DNA of 64,000 bases, from NCBI RefSeq assembly GCF_030167905.1, contig NZ_JARGNA010000001.1, forward strand, positions 186,001-250,000, given 5' to 3'. The stretch is from Flavobacterium terrisoli (lineage in GTDB: Bacteria > Bacteroidota > Bacteroidia > Flavobacteriales > Flavobacteriaceae). Numbering within the stretch: position 1 is the first letter of the stretch; each line of letters begins with the position of its first letter. The notes beneath the pieces were generated by a model. That model was not told where the DNA came from. It saw only the letters and a program-made list of their open reading frames with translations, and ran no database searches. Positions 45,450 to 54,980 of the stretch are shown here, piece after piece. A program made the translations under genes and the position numbers.

Positions 45450-46559
45450 TTATTTTTTCACGCTTTCAAAATCTTTCAGAGCCTGAATGAAATCGGTCTT
45501 TGCCTTTTGCCAACTGTACATGAGTTTCATTTCTGAAATCCTGTTTTGCAGTGATTGATCAGACAATCCTTTTTGGATTTTATCATTCAAATCGGCTTCA
45601 TTCAATGGATCAAACTGCACGCCTTTTAAGAATTCGAAGTCGGACATGGCTGTCGTATTGGAACAAATCGTTGGAACTCCAGCCGCTAAAGATTCCAAAG
45701 GCGGAATCCCAAATCCTTCTGCAATGGAAGGATAAATCGCTAAGTCGGCACCGCGAACAAATAGCAACAAGTCCTCAAAATCAACTTTGTTAAAAGTAAA
45801 AATTTTGGCTTTTATGTCGGCCGGCAATGATGCATAATAGGTGTTGTAGGTGCTGTTTTCAATGGCTTTATCACCAATAAAAACCAAGGAATGATTTTTA
45901 TAATGCTCCTTTTCCACAAAAACCTTTAACAGGCTATGATGGTTTTTTCTGGGTTCCCAGCGACTGACATACAGAAAATAATCGGTTGCGTTGAATTTCG
46001 CTTTCACCTGTTCTTTGATGGTTTCCTTGTCAAAGGGTTCAAAATAAACCGGATCAACAGCATTAGCCGTTACAGTTATTTTGTCTATTCCGAAATGCTT
46101 CTGGATTTGCTTTTTTGAATATTCTGAAACGCTCAAAACAATATCAGAACATTGGGCGCTTCTTTTGAACAGCAATTTATTCTTCACTCTATAAGCCCAC
46201 GGGAAGTATTTTGGGAAATCAAGAAACAAAACATCGTGAATGGTTACTATGTATTTGCAGTTTTTGATTGGCGGAACCACATATTGAAAATGGGCATAAT
46301 CAATCTTGTTCGTTTTGATAATGCCTGGTATGTCAAACAATAACCGGAGAAATTTATTCTTCGATTTGTAGGCCACATAAGTCAGGTTTTCATGCGTGCC
46401 AAAAATGGTTTTGATAAACTCAATATCGGCTGCGCCAAAAAAGAAATGGAAATTTTTATCTTGAATCAACTCGGTATAAAGCCCTTTGATATAAGTCGTA
46501 GTGCCTTGAAAGTTGCCATCAAAGACATGGCAGTCCACAAAAATATTCTGCTTTTTCAT
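45450..46559 (-). CDS. glycosyltransferase family 4 (GT1-type domain)
   Basis: 369 residues, GT-B fold. Acceptor half with TIHDVLFLDFPKYFPW; donor half with YVSRWEPRKNH and PSIAEGFGIPPLESLAAGVP, the usual EX7E-type region. Mannosyl- or other hexosyltransferase; the donor is not readable. Its ATG overlaps the stop of the Wzy-like gene as ATGA, so it belongs to the flippase-polymerase-GT unit. Confidence 0.9.
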   Translation of the reverse strand: MKKQNIFVDCHVFDGNFQGTTTYIKGLYTELIQDKNFHFFFGAADIEFIKTIFGTHENLTYVAYKSKNKFLRLLFDIPGIIKTNKIDYAHFQYVVPPIKNCKYIVTIHDVLFLDFPKYFPWAYRVKNKLLFKRSAQCSDIVLSVSEYSKKQIQKHFGIDKITVTANAVDPVYFEPFDKETIKEQVKAKFNATDYFLYVSRWEPRKNHHSLLKVFVEKEHYKNHSLVFIGDKAIENSTYNTYYASLPADIKAKIFTFNKVDFEDLLLFVRGADLAIYPSIAEGFGIPPLESLAAGVPTICSNTTAMSDFEFLKGVQFDPLNEADLNDKIQKGLSDQSLQNRISEMKLMYSWQKAKTDFIQALKDFESVKK

Positions 46560-47824
46560 GCTACAACTTTTGGTTCGGTGCTTAGCCCTTTTTCACTTCT
46601 CATCAGCATTTCCCTATAGCAAATCAAAAAGCCTAAAAGAATCGATTTGTTGTCCAGTTTCAGATACAATCCCATAAAAACCCAATTGGATACAATCAGG
46701 AAAACCGCACTGCCAATGAGCAGCAAATTGATATTTTGAACCGATACAAGATTGGATTTTTGAGGTTTCCCCAATAGGATCATAAAAATGATTAAAAACA
46801 AGACCCCAAAAACGCCTGACTTAAGGAATACAGTGGCAAAACCATTGTGAAGAATCGGAATGTATTGGATAAACTCTCCGTCATTGGTCCATATTTCTCT
46901 CCCAAGGTTTATGGTTGCGCCTAATCCCTTTCCGAATAGTATCGATGATGTTCCGTCGGATGTAACTTGCTTTACCGTGAGAATGTTTTCGTAGGACCTG
47001 TAATTATCGTTAAAATCTTTCCAGTCTTCTTTGTTTATTTTGGTTTTGAAGGGTTCAATTGGTGCATTTTTAATTTTGTATAAAAAGGCTTCAATTCCTT
47101 TTCCTGATCGCTGCGGATTTGATTGATAAACCGCTGTATAACCTAAAACAACAAATAAAAGAACCGAAGACATTACCGTAATTGATCTTTTGTTGATTAC
47201 AAAATATCCTTTTATGGCAATGTAAAGCACGATGAACTCAATAAAGTTTGTCCTTGATAAATAGAGGAAAATTGATGTGGCAACCAAAATAACAAAGATG
47301 CGCACCCTTTTTGGGGACCAATCGAGTTGAAATTTTTTATAAAACAATAATATGATTAACACATACACCTCGTAATCACTGTGATACCCACAGAACTCAC
47401 GCAGTAAATTGACTGAAATGGTGCGAAATCTCAGGAAGGTAATTGCTACAATAACGAGGTGAGCTAAGGATAAAAACACTCCCGTGTAAACAACCGTTGT
47501 AAATACTTTCCCCTGACATCGCTTATACAATTGGTATCCGACCAAAAGACCAATGATTGGTTTGAGTAAATAAGCAATATCCCTAAAGAAATTATAGGTG
47601 CTTTCGGCATTAAAGAAACTCGATATATAAGCCGTGAGTAAAATAATTGAAAAACACGTGATGTATTTTATGATTCCTAAAGAGTATCTGTTGGAGATTG
47701 TGACAACGGCAGTTAAAAACCAAACAGCAAATGTCAATTCATAAATATTGATAAACGGAATCAATACGCAGGTCGCATAGAGTAATTGATAAATGATTGT
47801 ATTGTTAGGCTTTTCTATTACCAT
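46556..47824 (-). CDS. polysaccharide polymerase-like membrane protein (Wzy candidate)
   Basis: 422 residues, about 10-12 membrane helices, little motif content apart from a loop between helices (about 240-320) with SSILFGKGLGATINLGREIW and PILHNGFATVFLKSGVFG, which fits Wzy-type polymerases. Between flippase (TAATG overlap) and GT4 (ATGA overlap), the standard place for Wzy. Second polymerase/ligase-like gene of the locus, with 42959. Confidence 0.75.
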   Translation of the reverse strand: MVIEKPNNTIIYQLLYATCVLIPFINIYELTFAVWFLTAVVTISNRYSLGIIKYITCFSIILLTAYISSFFNAESTYNFFRDIAYLLKPIIGLLVGYQLYKRCQGKVFTTVVYTGVFLSLAHLVIVAITFLRFRTISVNLLREFCGYHSDYEVYVLIILLFYKKFQLDWSPKRVRIFVILVATSIFLYLSRTNFIEFIVLYIAIKGYFVINKRSITVMSSVLLFVVLGYTAVYQSNPQRSGKGIEAFLYKIKNAPIEPFKTKINKEDWKDFNDNYRSYENILTVKQVTSDGTSSILFGKGLGATINLGREIWTNDGEFIQYIPILHNGFATVFLKSGVFGVLFLIIFMILLGKPQKSNLVSVQNINLLLIGSAVFLIVSNWVFMGLYLKLDNKSILLGFLICYREMLMRSEKGLSTEPKVVA

Positions 47825-49101
47825 TAGGTTTTTATTGTCTCTTTTGCAAAGCTACTTTTTAAAACTAAAATATAGGATACAATAATAAAGAATTCAGCAA
47901 TAATAGTTGAAATAAAAGCGCCTTTCAAACCTATGCCCGACAACAAAAAGAACAGCATCAGTAAACTCAGAACTGTTGAAAAAATAGTAATCCTGATATA
48001 TTCCCTATTCTTATTGAACGAAAACATCAATTGCTTCAGGGCAAAAGAAATCCCCATAAAAACCGGTATCAATAACCCGATTTTAAAATAAGAGCCTAAT
48101 TCTTCTATGTCCTGCGGATTTACCTTAAAGAACAATAAAATAAATTGGGTGCTGCAATAAAAAACAATCAGGATCAGCAAGATCATCAAATAGTTGAGAC
48201 CGTTCTTTAGTTTCCATTGGGAAATGCCTATTCTAACGTTATCATAAATCTGGCGGCAAACATCTGCGTAGATAAAGTTAAAGAACATTTGAAAATAGGT
48301 TCTGAAAATCATGACAATCTGGTCAATGATTCGGTATTGACCTGCCATAAAATTTCCGCCCACATAACTTATCACCATAATTGGGGCATATTGATAAAAC
48401 GAAAAAAACAGCTGGGAAACCGTAAGTGAGAACTCGCTTTTTATCAAGGCCAAAGCTTTGGGAAAAGAGCAGTTTTTCAATGAAAATGAATAGTGGTTAT
48501 AAATCCAAAGAAATCCTAATGAACTCGCAATTATGGAACCGATTCCAAGAAATGAATTGATGTAGATATAATCTTCCGGCTTTTTAATCAACAGGAAAAC
48601 CGAAGCCACATAGATCACTTTTGAAAGTACATTGATGATGGAAATCCATTTGAAGTTTTGAATTCCCTGGAAAAACCACGTTGGATTGATAAACTGTCCC
48701 ACAACGATTAGCAGGCTTAACAAAAGCTGGTATTTGTCCTTTTGAAAAAAAGGAATGGTAAAAATGATTAAGCTGCAGCATAGTAAAACGCATACCAGTA
48801 GTATTAGCTTTGACAAGTAAATGGTGGTAAATTTTTCTTCTAAAATCGATTTGTCCGAATGGCTAATCGCGACTTCTTTAGTGCCGTTGATATAGGAACC
48901 ATAATCGACCAAAACTATCGCTATCAAGGCAAAAGAAAAACCAACTCCCGCTTTTCCCAATCCTTCTTCGCCACAAACAAAAACGATATAAGGAATAACC
49001 AACAAAGGACTTATAAGATTTACGGCCTGCCCGAAGCCGTAAATTATAAAGTTTTTGAATTGTTGGCTCTTAAGTTTGCCCGCTATTTTTTCTCTTAACA
49101 T
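47824..49101 (-). CDS. oligosaccharide flippase (Wzx-like)
   Basis: 425 residues, about 12 membrane helices, beginning with the N-terminal FIIYGFGQAVNLISPLLVIPYI typical of polysaccharide MOP flippases and including NPTWFFQGIQNF. Moves lipid-linked repeat units to the periplasmic face for polymerisation. First gene of a three-gene unit with a -7 box at 49132. Confidence 0.88.
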   Translation of the reverse strand: MLREKIAGKLKSQQFKNFIIYGFGQAVNLISPLLVIPYIVFVCGEEGLGKAGVGFSFALIAIVLVDYGSYINGTKEVAISHSDKSILEEKFTTIYLSKLILLVCVLLCCSLIIFTIPFFQKDKYQLLLSLLIVVGQFINPTWFFQGIQNFKWISIINVLSKVIYVASVFLLIKKPEDYIYINSFLGIGSIIASSLGFLWIYNHYSFSLKNCSFPKALALIKSEFSLTVSQLFFSFYQYAPIMVISYVGGNFMAGQYRIIDQIVMIFRTYFQMFFNFIYADVCRQIYDNVRIGISQWKLKNGLNYLMILLILIVFYCSTQFILLFFKVNPQDIEELGSYFKIGLLIPVFMGISFALKQLMFSFNKNREYIRITIFSTVLSLLMLFFLLSGIGLKGAFISTIIAEFFIIVSYILVLKSSFAKETIKT

Positions 49102-49131
49102 TATTGCCTTTTAGCTCCGTATTGGTTTCTT

Positions 49132-49139
49132 CAAAAATA
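49132..49139 (-). promoter_or_regulatory. -7 box TATTTTTG for the flippase unit
   Basis: Minus strand match to TAnnTTTG, about 31 bp before the flippase ATG and directly after the lipoprotein terminator. At the -33 place stands ATG instead of TTG. Confidence 0.5.
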
Positions 49140-49152
49140 AACATAAAAAACG

Positions 49153-49186
49153 AAAAGCCATAGATTTGTATTGTTCTATGGCTTTT
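49153..49186 (-). terminator. terminator of the lipoprotein gene
   Basis: AAAAGCCATAGA and TCTATGGCTTTT pair perfectly over 12 bp around a 10-base loop, about 20 bp past the stop at 49207. It breaks the locus into two transcripts. Confidence 0.8.
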
Positions 49187-49206
49187 AATTTTGATTTTGA
49201 ATTGAA

Positions 49207-49749
49207 CTATTTGGCTAGTTTTTCAATTTCAGCTTTTAAGACTTTATCTTGTGGATATAGTGATGGGCTTTGTCTTTTACCATCCTTAACAACTGCTTTT
49301 AATATTCCGGTTGCAGGATCGAAGGTACATTTGTTCTCGTCGGCTCTAAAATAAATTCCTAATTCCGGACCCGTAATCTCTCTCTTTTTTCCGTTATATT
49401 CTAAAAGAACACTTTTTAAAACAATATCTTCCTGGTCTTGCTTCATCCCAAAATCCAATCTGATTTCTGATGGATAGTTTTCATTTGGAATTGAAAACAA
49501 CACTTTTTGTTGGTTTTCGTTTCCTTTTACTCCCATCCAGATTGGCTCTTTAAATTCAGGTCCCGATGCATCAGTATAGAAAAAACAAAAATCGTCATCC
49601 TTTTTTAAAATCACATCAAGAGTAACTTTGAAAGTATTGTCTTCAACTTGCGGTGTAACAACATCTAACTGATCTACTGATTTTTCATCTTTACAGCCAA
49701 TAAAAATTGTAGACATCAAAATAAGTGCTACTAAAATTCTATTTCTCAT
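49207..49749 (-). CDS. small lipoprotein of unknown function in the polysaccharide locus
   Basis: 180 residues. Lipoprotein signal with Cys19 (FIGC). The mature part is beta-rich with KVTLDVILKKDDDFCFFY and EIRLDFGMKQ, perhaps one beta-sandwich. I do not recognise the family. It has its own -7 box (49766) and terminator, so it can be expressed apart from the glycan genes. May be an exopolysaccharide-associated envelope protein; function not assignable. Confidence 0.7.
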   Translation of the reverse strand: MRNRILVALILMSTIFIGCKDEKSVDQLDVVTPQVEDNTFKVTLDVILKKDDDFCFFYTDASGPEFKEPIWMGVKGNENQQKVLFSIPNENYPSEIRLDFGMKQDQEDIVLKSVLLEYNGKKREITGPELGIYFRADENKCTFDPATGILKAVVKDGKRQSPSLYPQDKVLKAEIEKLAK

Positions 49750-49765
49750 ATTTATTAATTTTTCA

Positions 49766-49773
49766 CAAAAATA
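49766..49773 (-). promoter_or_regulatory. -7 box TATTTTTG for the lipoprotein gene
   Basis: Full consensus match on the minus strand, about 17 bp before the ATG at 49749, in a very A/T-rich gap of 101 bp. No TTG at -33. Confidence 0.5.
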
Positions 49774-49850
49774 TGTTTTTTTTAATAATTTTTAAAAAAA
49801 GTTTTTCGCTTAAAATAGTTTGATTTTAAACGATTTACACTCTCTTGTAG

Positions 49851-52355
49851 TTATTCAATCTTTATTTTTTTATCCGAAATTATATAACTGTCTTTATTAA
49901 AAGTCTTGTTAATTATTCTTATTCCGATGGTGTAATCACCTTTCGGTAACGATTTAGTATCAATCTTTGCCTCAAAGCCGCTGTCATCATAGTTGATGTT
50001 GTTTTTTAGCGCCTCTGTTACATCTTTTCTCAGGTTGGCAATTGTTTCAGAAGAAAAGGTTTCGTTATTGCGGAGGAAAAGGACTTCAATCACTGATTTT
50101 TTACTTTCAAATTCTTTAAAAGCAGCCCAGCCTTTTATGGTCAATACATTGTTCTTAAAATCAAAAGCATCTACTCCAAGTCCGAGATTAGAATCTTTAA
50201 TTGAAGTAAGTTTTGTACTGATTGGTGTAATAAATTCTTCAAACCCGATATTAACAACTTTGTTGGTATTGGTATAATACAGATTTCCTTTTTTGTCCTT
50301 GATGGCAATTATTAGCTCATACTTGCCTTTTTCCAAGTTATTGGTAAAAGCAAAACTATCAAATCCTGAATTGTCAAGGTTTTGCTTTTTGAATACAATG
50401 GTGATGTCTTCCCTTTTTGTCTGAACAGATTTTTTCTTGTACAGATTTTTGTCATTTTTTAAATAAACAAAGATGGAATCTCCGGCGTTATTATCGGTGT
50501 TTTCAATAAATGCCCAGCCTTTAACCTGAAATATTGGATTGACAAATAATTCATTTTCAAAATTAAATTTTACTTCTCCATTGCTTTTGCCTAATGGAGT
50601 GTTGCACAATTCAAACTCGGTTGTAACTAAATTTTCCCTTTGGGCAACTTCAAATTCACTTTTATCTTTTGGTAGGTTATCCGGTAGATTGCTGATTTTT
50701 TTGGATTTGGAATACACAAAATAATAGCCGTCAGAATTAATTATGTTTATCAATCCCTTTTTATAGGCAGGACTGAAATACTTTAGATTTTCTTTACTCG
50801 TGATGTATAAGTTATCGGTTGAAAAGTTCCCTTTAATAATGTTACTGATTAAATCATTGGTAAATACTTGCGCTATTTTACCGTCGTATCTGGCCAAATT
50901 CCCATTCGTTACAGTGGTTTTATTTTTATAGGCAAAAAAGGCAATTTCCTGATAATCCTGGAAATTAACCAAATCATTATTGAACGGCATTACGGTGATT
51001 GCATTTTTAAAATTTGAAAAAATAGCATTCCAAAAATTAATGTTCAAGGCTGGTTTATAATCGCCCAACTGTGTCTCTTTCTTATAAAAAATCGGACTGA
51101 CATCCACCATTTGAATCAATACTAAAAAGCTAACCAAACCTATCTTGATGTTTTTGCTTAAAGGTATCTTATTGAAAACCCCAATAAAATAAAAAATCAT
51201 TAAGTAATAAACCGACCAAAAGAATCTTGCAGAAGCCCTAAAAATATCGCCCAGTTTTTCCATCTTATCTAGAAAAGGAATGGTGAAAATCGTTGTATCA
51301 TTAAAGCTTATGGCATTTGTAGCTGCAAAAACTGATAATCCAATACAGAAAACAACCAGCGGTACTGATTTTTTGCTAAAGAGTAACTTTTTGCTTTTGA
51401 TAAAAGAGATTACCAAATAAACTGCTGAAATGAAGAACAAAAGGATGAGGCCTAAGCCTAAGTACATAAATCCATCTTGCTGATAACCTGAAACTAAATC
51501 CTGGGCAGGCAAAAACCTTGAATATCCCATTGGATTATAAAGCGCATTCAAATTCAATCGGTAAGCACCATAAAATCCGGTTGAGGCAATATCGGTATGT
51601 TTTGAAAAGTCGATTAATCCAACCAATACCCAACTGGCAAAAATCATTGCCAATGAAGAGCCTAAACAGGCAATTGCTTTTAGAATGCTTATTTGCTTTT
51701 CAAAATAATATATTTTAAACAATAGCAAGGCGAAAAATCCAAACACAGCAACTGTTAAATACACCGTTATCAAGCTGCTCAAAAGCAATAAAAGAAATGA
51801 ATACTTTATATTTTTACTGACAACCTTTGGATTGTTTGTAGTTGATAAATACAAATAAATAGAGCCTATCAAAAGCCAATGCGCACAATATGACGGATGG
51901 ATTTGACGGAATATGAATATCGGATTCAACAGTATAATAATCACCAATAAAAAGGCAACTATTTTGTTTATTTTAAAATAATTGAAAATTTTTAAGGAAT
52001 AATATCCATTCAGAAACATACAGATAAACAGCCAGAGACCAAAATACTGGAAATTAGCAGGCAACAAGAATGAAATTGTTTTTAACAATATTGCCATCAA
52101 GGGTATGGAATCCGTAAATCCAATATTGGTTCCTATCGGATAATAATAATTATCAATAGATCCAAGCGGAAATTGCCAAGGTGCATCCCTGAAAAAACCC
52201 CAGCCTAAATAATGGGTTGACCAGTCCATTCTTGCTTCAAATAACCAACTGATATTAGCCGGATTAAACTTTTCAAAACCCAACCCGAAATGGAAAGCTA
52301 TAACGGTTAGAACAAATAATAAGATGCTGTCTTGATACTTTTTTATTTTTTCCAT
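49851..52355 (-). CDS. large membrane protein with two C-terminal beta-sandwich repeats (DUF6311-like)
   Basis: 834 residues. About 10-12 membrane helices fill residues 10-420, with the early loop FEARMDWSTHYLGWGFFRD and WQFPLGSIDNYYYPIGT, as in DUF6311-like/GT-C-type glycosyltransferases that use lipid-linked sugars. A soluble periplasmic part follows. Residues about 606-703 and 727-834 are two similar modules, each with KGWA near its start, an RxD(I/V)T block, DSGF, and a KGxYxIxI strand. No catalytic proof. It overlaps the small ORF upstream by 13 bp. Confidence 0.7.
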   Translation of the reverse strand: MEKIKKYQDSILLFVLTVIAFHFGLGFEKFNPANISWLFEARMDWSTHYLGWGFFRDAPWQFPLGSIDNYYYPIGTNIGFTDSIPLMAILLKTISFLLPANFQYFGLWLFICMFLNGYYSLKIFNYFKINKIVAFLLVIIILLNPIFIFRQIHPSYCAHWLLIGSIYLYLSTTNNPKVVSKNIKYSFLLLLLSSLITVYLTVAVFGFFALLLFKIYYFEKQISILKAIACLGSSLAMIFASWVLVGLIDFSKHTDIASTGFYGAYRLNLNALYNPMGYSRFLPAQDLVSGYQQDGFMYLGLGLILLFFISAVYLVISFIKSKKLLFSKKSVPLVVFCIGLSVFAATNAISFNDTTIFTIPFLDKMEKLGDIFRASARFFWSVYYLMIFYFIGVFNKIPLSKNIKIGLVSFLVLIQMVDVSPIFYKKETQLGDYKPALNINFWNAIFSNFKNAITVMPFNNDLVNFQDYQEIAFFAYKNKTTVTNGNLARYDGKIAQVFTNDLISNIIKGNFSTDNLYITSKENLKYFSPAYKKGLINIINSDGYYFVYSKSKKISNLPDNLPKDKSEFEVAQRENLVTTEFELCNTPLGKSNGEVKFNFENELFVNPIFQVKGWAFIENTDNNAGDSIFVYLKNDKNLYKKKSVQTKREDITIVFKKQNLDNSGFDSFAFTNNLEKGKYELIIAIKDKKGNLYYTNTNKVVNIGFEEFITPISTKLTSIKDSNLGLGVDAFDFKNNVLTIKGWAAFKEFESKKSVIEVLFLRNNETFSSETIANLRKDVTEALKNNINYDDSGFEAKIDTKSLPKGDYTIGIRIINKTFNKDSYIISDKKIKIE

Positions 52356-52510
52356 GAATAAATTATTGAAACCCTAAAAGGTAATTTAATGTTTGAATTG
52401 AGCCATTTCCTTTCAGATACCATGACTTTATACAAAAGTGTATTCATGATTCCTGGGCTTTTCTTATATGAGATTAATAAATTGCTTAATTGTCTTATAT
52501 CATAATCCAT
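52343..52510 (-). CDS. short ORF between GT2 and DUF6311-like genes
   Basis: 55 residues from the ATG at 52510, one base past the GT2 stop; its end overlaps the next gene by 13 bp. The spacing matches coupled genes of this locus. The sequence (DIRQLSNLLISYKKSPGI, SERKWLNSNIKLPF) has no motif I know. It may be a small real gene, a remnant of a longer one, or chance. Confidence 0.35.
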   Translation of the reverse strand: MDYDIRQLSNLLISYKKSPGIMNTLLYKVMVSERKWLNSNIKLPFRVSIIYSWKK

Positions 52511-52511
52511 T

Positions 52512-53498
52512 TTAATCTTTTTCGGAAGTTTCTTTTCCGTCCTGTATGATTTTATCAACAACAAATAGAGGCCTATTTCGTACTTGATTATAAATCCTTA
52601 AAACATATTCACCTATTAATCCCAGTGAAATCAATTGAACTCCGCTAAATAAAATAATAGCCAATATCGTGGCTGTAAATCCTTGAGGAACATCATTATA
52701 AAAAACCCTTCTGTAAATGTTATACGCAAAATAAATCAGCGAAAAAACGATGGTGAAAAACCCCAACCGGGTTATAATCTTTACCGGGAAATCACTAAAA
52801 TTGAAAATACCGTTAAAGGCCAATTCAAATAATTTTGTCCAGCTGTATTTTGTTTCTCCTGCCTGACGCTCATCCCGATCGTATTCATAGCCCAATTGCT
52901 TAAACCCAACCCAAGCTCTCATGCCTCTCAAATAGCGGCTTTGCTCAGGCATGCTGTTCATGTTATCTACAACGCGTCGGCTTAGCATTGAGAAATCCCC
53001 ACTGTCAATTGGAATGTTAAAATTTGAGATTTTCTTTTGAAGTCTATAATACGCTTTGTAGGCCAGTTTTTTGAAAAAGCCTTCTTTTCTGTTTTTTCTG
53101 ATGGCATAAATGACATCATTGCCATTCATCAACAGTTTGTAAAATTCTGTTATTAATTCTGGTGGATCCTGCAAATCACCATCGATGATCATTGCGCCTT
53201 TTTTCCCTCTGACATTGGCTAATCCCGCAGTAACCGCTAATTGATGTCCATGATTTCTTGACAACAATATTCCTGTAAACCTATTGTCTTTTTTACAGAT
53301 TTCTTCAATTAAATCGGGCGTTTTGTCTGAGCTGCCATCGTTTACCAAAATGACCTCACAAGAAAATCCGGTTGAATCAATCACATTGGTTAATCTTTCA
53401 ACCAGTTGCTGAAAAACTTGCTCTTCATTGTAAAGCGGAACTATAATTGAAATGTCTATTGTATGCATAATGTTATATGGTGCTTTGTTTTCGGTCAT
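52512..53498 (-). CDS. GT2 polyprenyl-phosphate glycosyltransferase with two membrane helices (GtrB/ArnC-like)
   Basis: 328 residues; an alternative start lies ten codons in. The catalytic GT-A domain (about 10-230) has IIVPLYNEE, the DGSSDKT region and IDGDLQDPPE (DxD-like), then the two C-terminal helices (about 235-260 and 270-297). This is the architecture of GtrB/ArnC/DPMS, which moves a sugar from an NDP-sugar to undecaprenyl phosphate. Its product would feed a GT-C enzyme such as 49851 or 56044. Confidence 0.9.
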   Translation of the reverse strand: MTENKAPYNIMHTIDISIIVPLYNEEQVFQQLVERLTNVIDSTGFSCEVILVNDGSSDKTPDLIEEICKKDNRFTGILLSRNHGHQLAVTAGLANVRGKKGAMIIDGDLQDPPELITEFYKLLMNGNDVIYAIRKNRKEGFFKKLAYKAYYRLQKKISNFNIPIDSGDFSMLSRRVVDNMNSMPEQSRYLRGMRAWVGFKQLGYEYDRDERQAGETKYSWTKLFELAFNGIFNFSDFPVKIITRLGFFTIVFSLIYFAYNIYRRVFYNDVPQGFTATILAIILFSGVQLISLGLIGEYVLRIYNQVRNRPLFVVDKIIQDGKETSEKD

Positions 53499-53507
53499 TG
53501 CAGAAAT

Positions 53508-54248
53508 CTATTTTTGAATTCTTTTAAAATCCCCTCTTGAAAAGTATTTTTCTACAAAACAGTATACCAAGATAAAAAAATAACGGCTACCCATTTCCTT
53601 TATTTTTAATTTTGATTCTCCATACTTTCTATTGGTCCATGAATTAGGAACTACCGTGTAACTATAACCCCTGATAATTGCTTTTAAAGGCAATTCAATT
53701 GTCAAATTAAAATGTGGGGACAATATGGGTTTTACGCCGTCAATCACTTCCCGTTTGTATAATTTGAAAGCATTTGTGGTGTCATTATACTTTATGCTCA
53801 TTACCATTCTGATGATGGCATTGGCGACGCGATTGATAATTTTCTTGACCCAAGGATAATCGATAACTTTCCCGCCTTTGATAAAACGACTCCCAAAAAC
53901 ACAATCATAATTGCCTTCAACCATGGTTGTGTAATACCGAATCAAATCATAGGGTGAATCGGATAAATCAGCCATCATTACCGCAACACAATCACCCGAA
54001 AATCGTTCCAGACCGTAGCGAACGGCATATCCGAAACCGTTCGGACCAAGGTTGGTACCATAAGTCAGCGCCGGATATTTTTGTGCCAATTGTTCTAAAA
54101 CCTGAAGTGTGTTGTCTTTTGAGTTGTCATTGACTACATAGATTTCGTGGTCGATATTGACTTTTGAAAACGCTTCTTCAATTTGGTCAATCGTCTCAGC
54201 TATAGATTCCTCTTCGTTATAGGCCGGGATTACAATACTAAGCTTCAT
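53508..54248 (-). CDS. GT2 dolichol-phosphate-mannose-synthase-like enzyme
   Basis: 246 residues, a GT-A domain with no C-terminal helices: SIVIPAYNEEESIAETI, VVNDNSKDNT, MADLSDSPYD in the DxD place and the acceptor region NRKYGESKLKI. Close in kind to the GT2 next to it; the pair may make two different polyprenyl sugars. The first 11 bp overlap the FkbM gene. Confidence 0.88.
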   Translation of the reverse strand: MKLSIVIPAYNEEESIAETIDQIEEAFSKVNIDHEIYVVNDNSKDNTLQVLEQLAQKYPALTYGTNLGPNGFGYAVRYGLERFSGDCVAVMMADLSDSPYDLIRYYTTMVEGNYDCVFGSRFIKGGKVIDYPWVKKIINRVANAIIRMVMSIKYNDTTNAFKLYKREVIDGVKPILSPHFNLTIELPLKAIIRGYSYTVVPNSWTNRKYGESKLKIKEMGSRYFFILVYCFVEKYFSRGDFKRIQK

Positions 54249-54975
54249 ACAACTTTTGATTTTCGTATATCAATTCGGCAAAATCTCCAAAGCCATGTTT
54301 GATTTCGGCGATTTTTACAAAATGATTTCGGTTTAATAATTCCTCTATATCTGTGTGCTGATTATTACTCAAATACATGTCGTCATTGTGGCTTTCCAAT
54401 TGAATGAACTTTATTGGCAAAACTTTTGCTTCATCGGCAAATAATCCTTGCAAACACTGCAATTCATGACCTTCGACATCAATTTTTAAAACATTGTATG
54501 CTTTATTACTATTTTCTTTTAAAAAATCTGCCAATCTGATTACGGCCACTCTATAATTATCAACAATGATATTTTCTTTGGTAACACCTAAAACTTTGGC
54601 TTTCTTTTCGAGATATTTTGAATCCAAATTCAATTCTTCAAAAGTAGACGTTTCATCCAAAATATTTTCATGAAAAACCAATTCCCCTTTGATATTGCTC
54701 ACACCAAAATTGTGTAATCTGATGCTTTTCATTGCTTTGTATTTGTTCTGTAAATGAACAAATAATTTTTTGTTGGGCTCAAAAGCATCGAACTCGGCAT
54801 TGGCATTGATCTTTAAGAAAAAATCTATCGACTGTCCTTTATTGGCACCAATATCAAGAATGCTTATCTTTTCTTCCTTTAGATTGTCTGCATAAAATCT
54901 TTTCAGTTTTGGATAAAAGAAAATGGCTTCATTGATATGAACCAGTTTTTGGACGATTTGGGTTCTAATGCTCAT
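54238..54975 (-). CDS. FkbM-family methyltransferase
   Basis: 245 residues. SAM-binding motif I is ISILDIGANKGQS (about 36-48), followed by FDAFEPN, typical of FkbM, and later VLKIDVEGHELQCLQG. Transfers a methyl group to a sugar hydroxyl, which often caps a glycan. Six bp after the epimerase gene. Acceptor unknown. Confidence 0.88.
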   Translation of the reverse strand: MSIRTQIVQKLVHINEAIFFYPKLKRFYADNLKEEKISILDIGANKGQSIDFFLKINANAEFDAFEPNKKLFVHLQNKYKAMKSIRLHNFGVSNIKGELVFHENILDETSTFEELNLDSKYLEKKAKVLGVTKENIIVDNYRVAVIRLADFLKENSNKAYNVLKIDVEGHELQCLQGLFADEAKVLPIKFIQLESHNDDMYLSNNQHTDIEELLNRNHFVKIAEIKHGFGDFAELIYENQKLYEA

Positions 54976-54980
54976 GAGAA

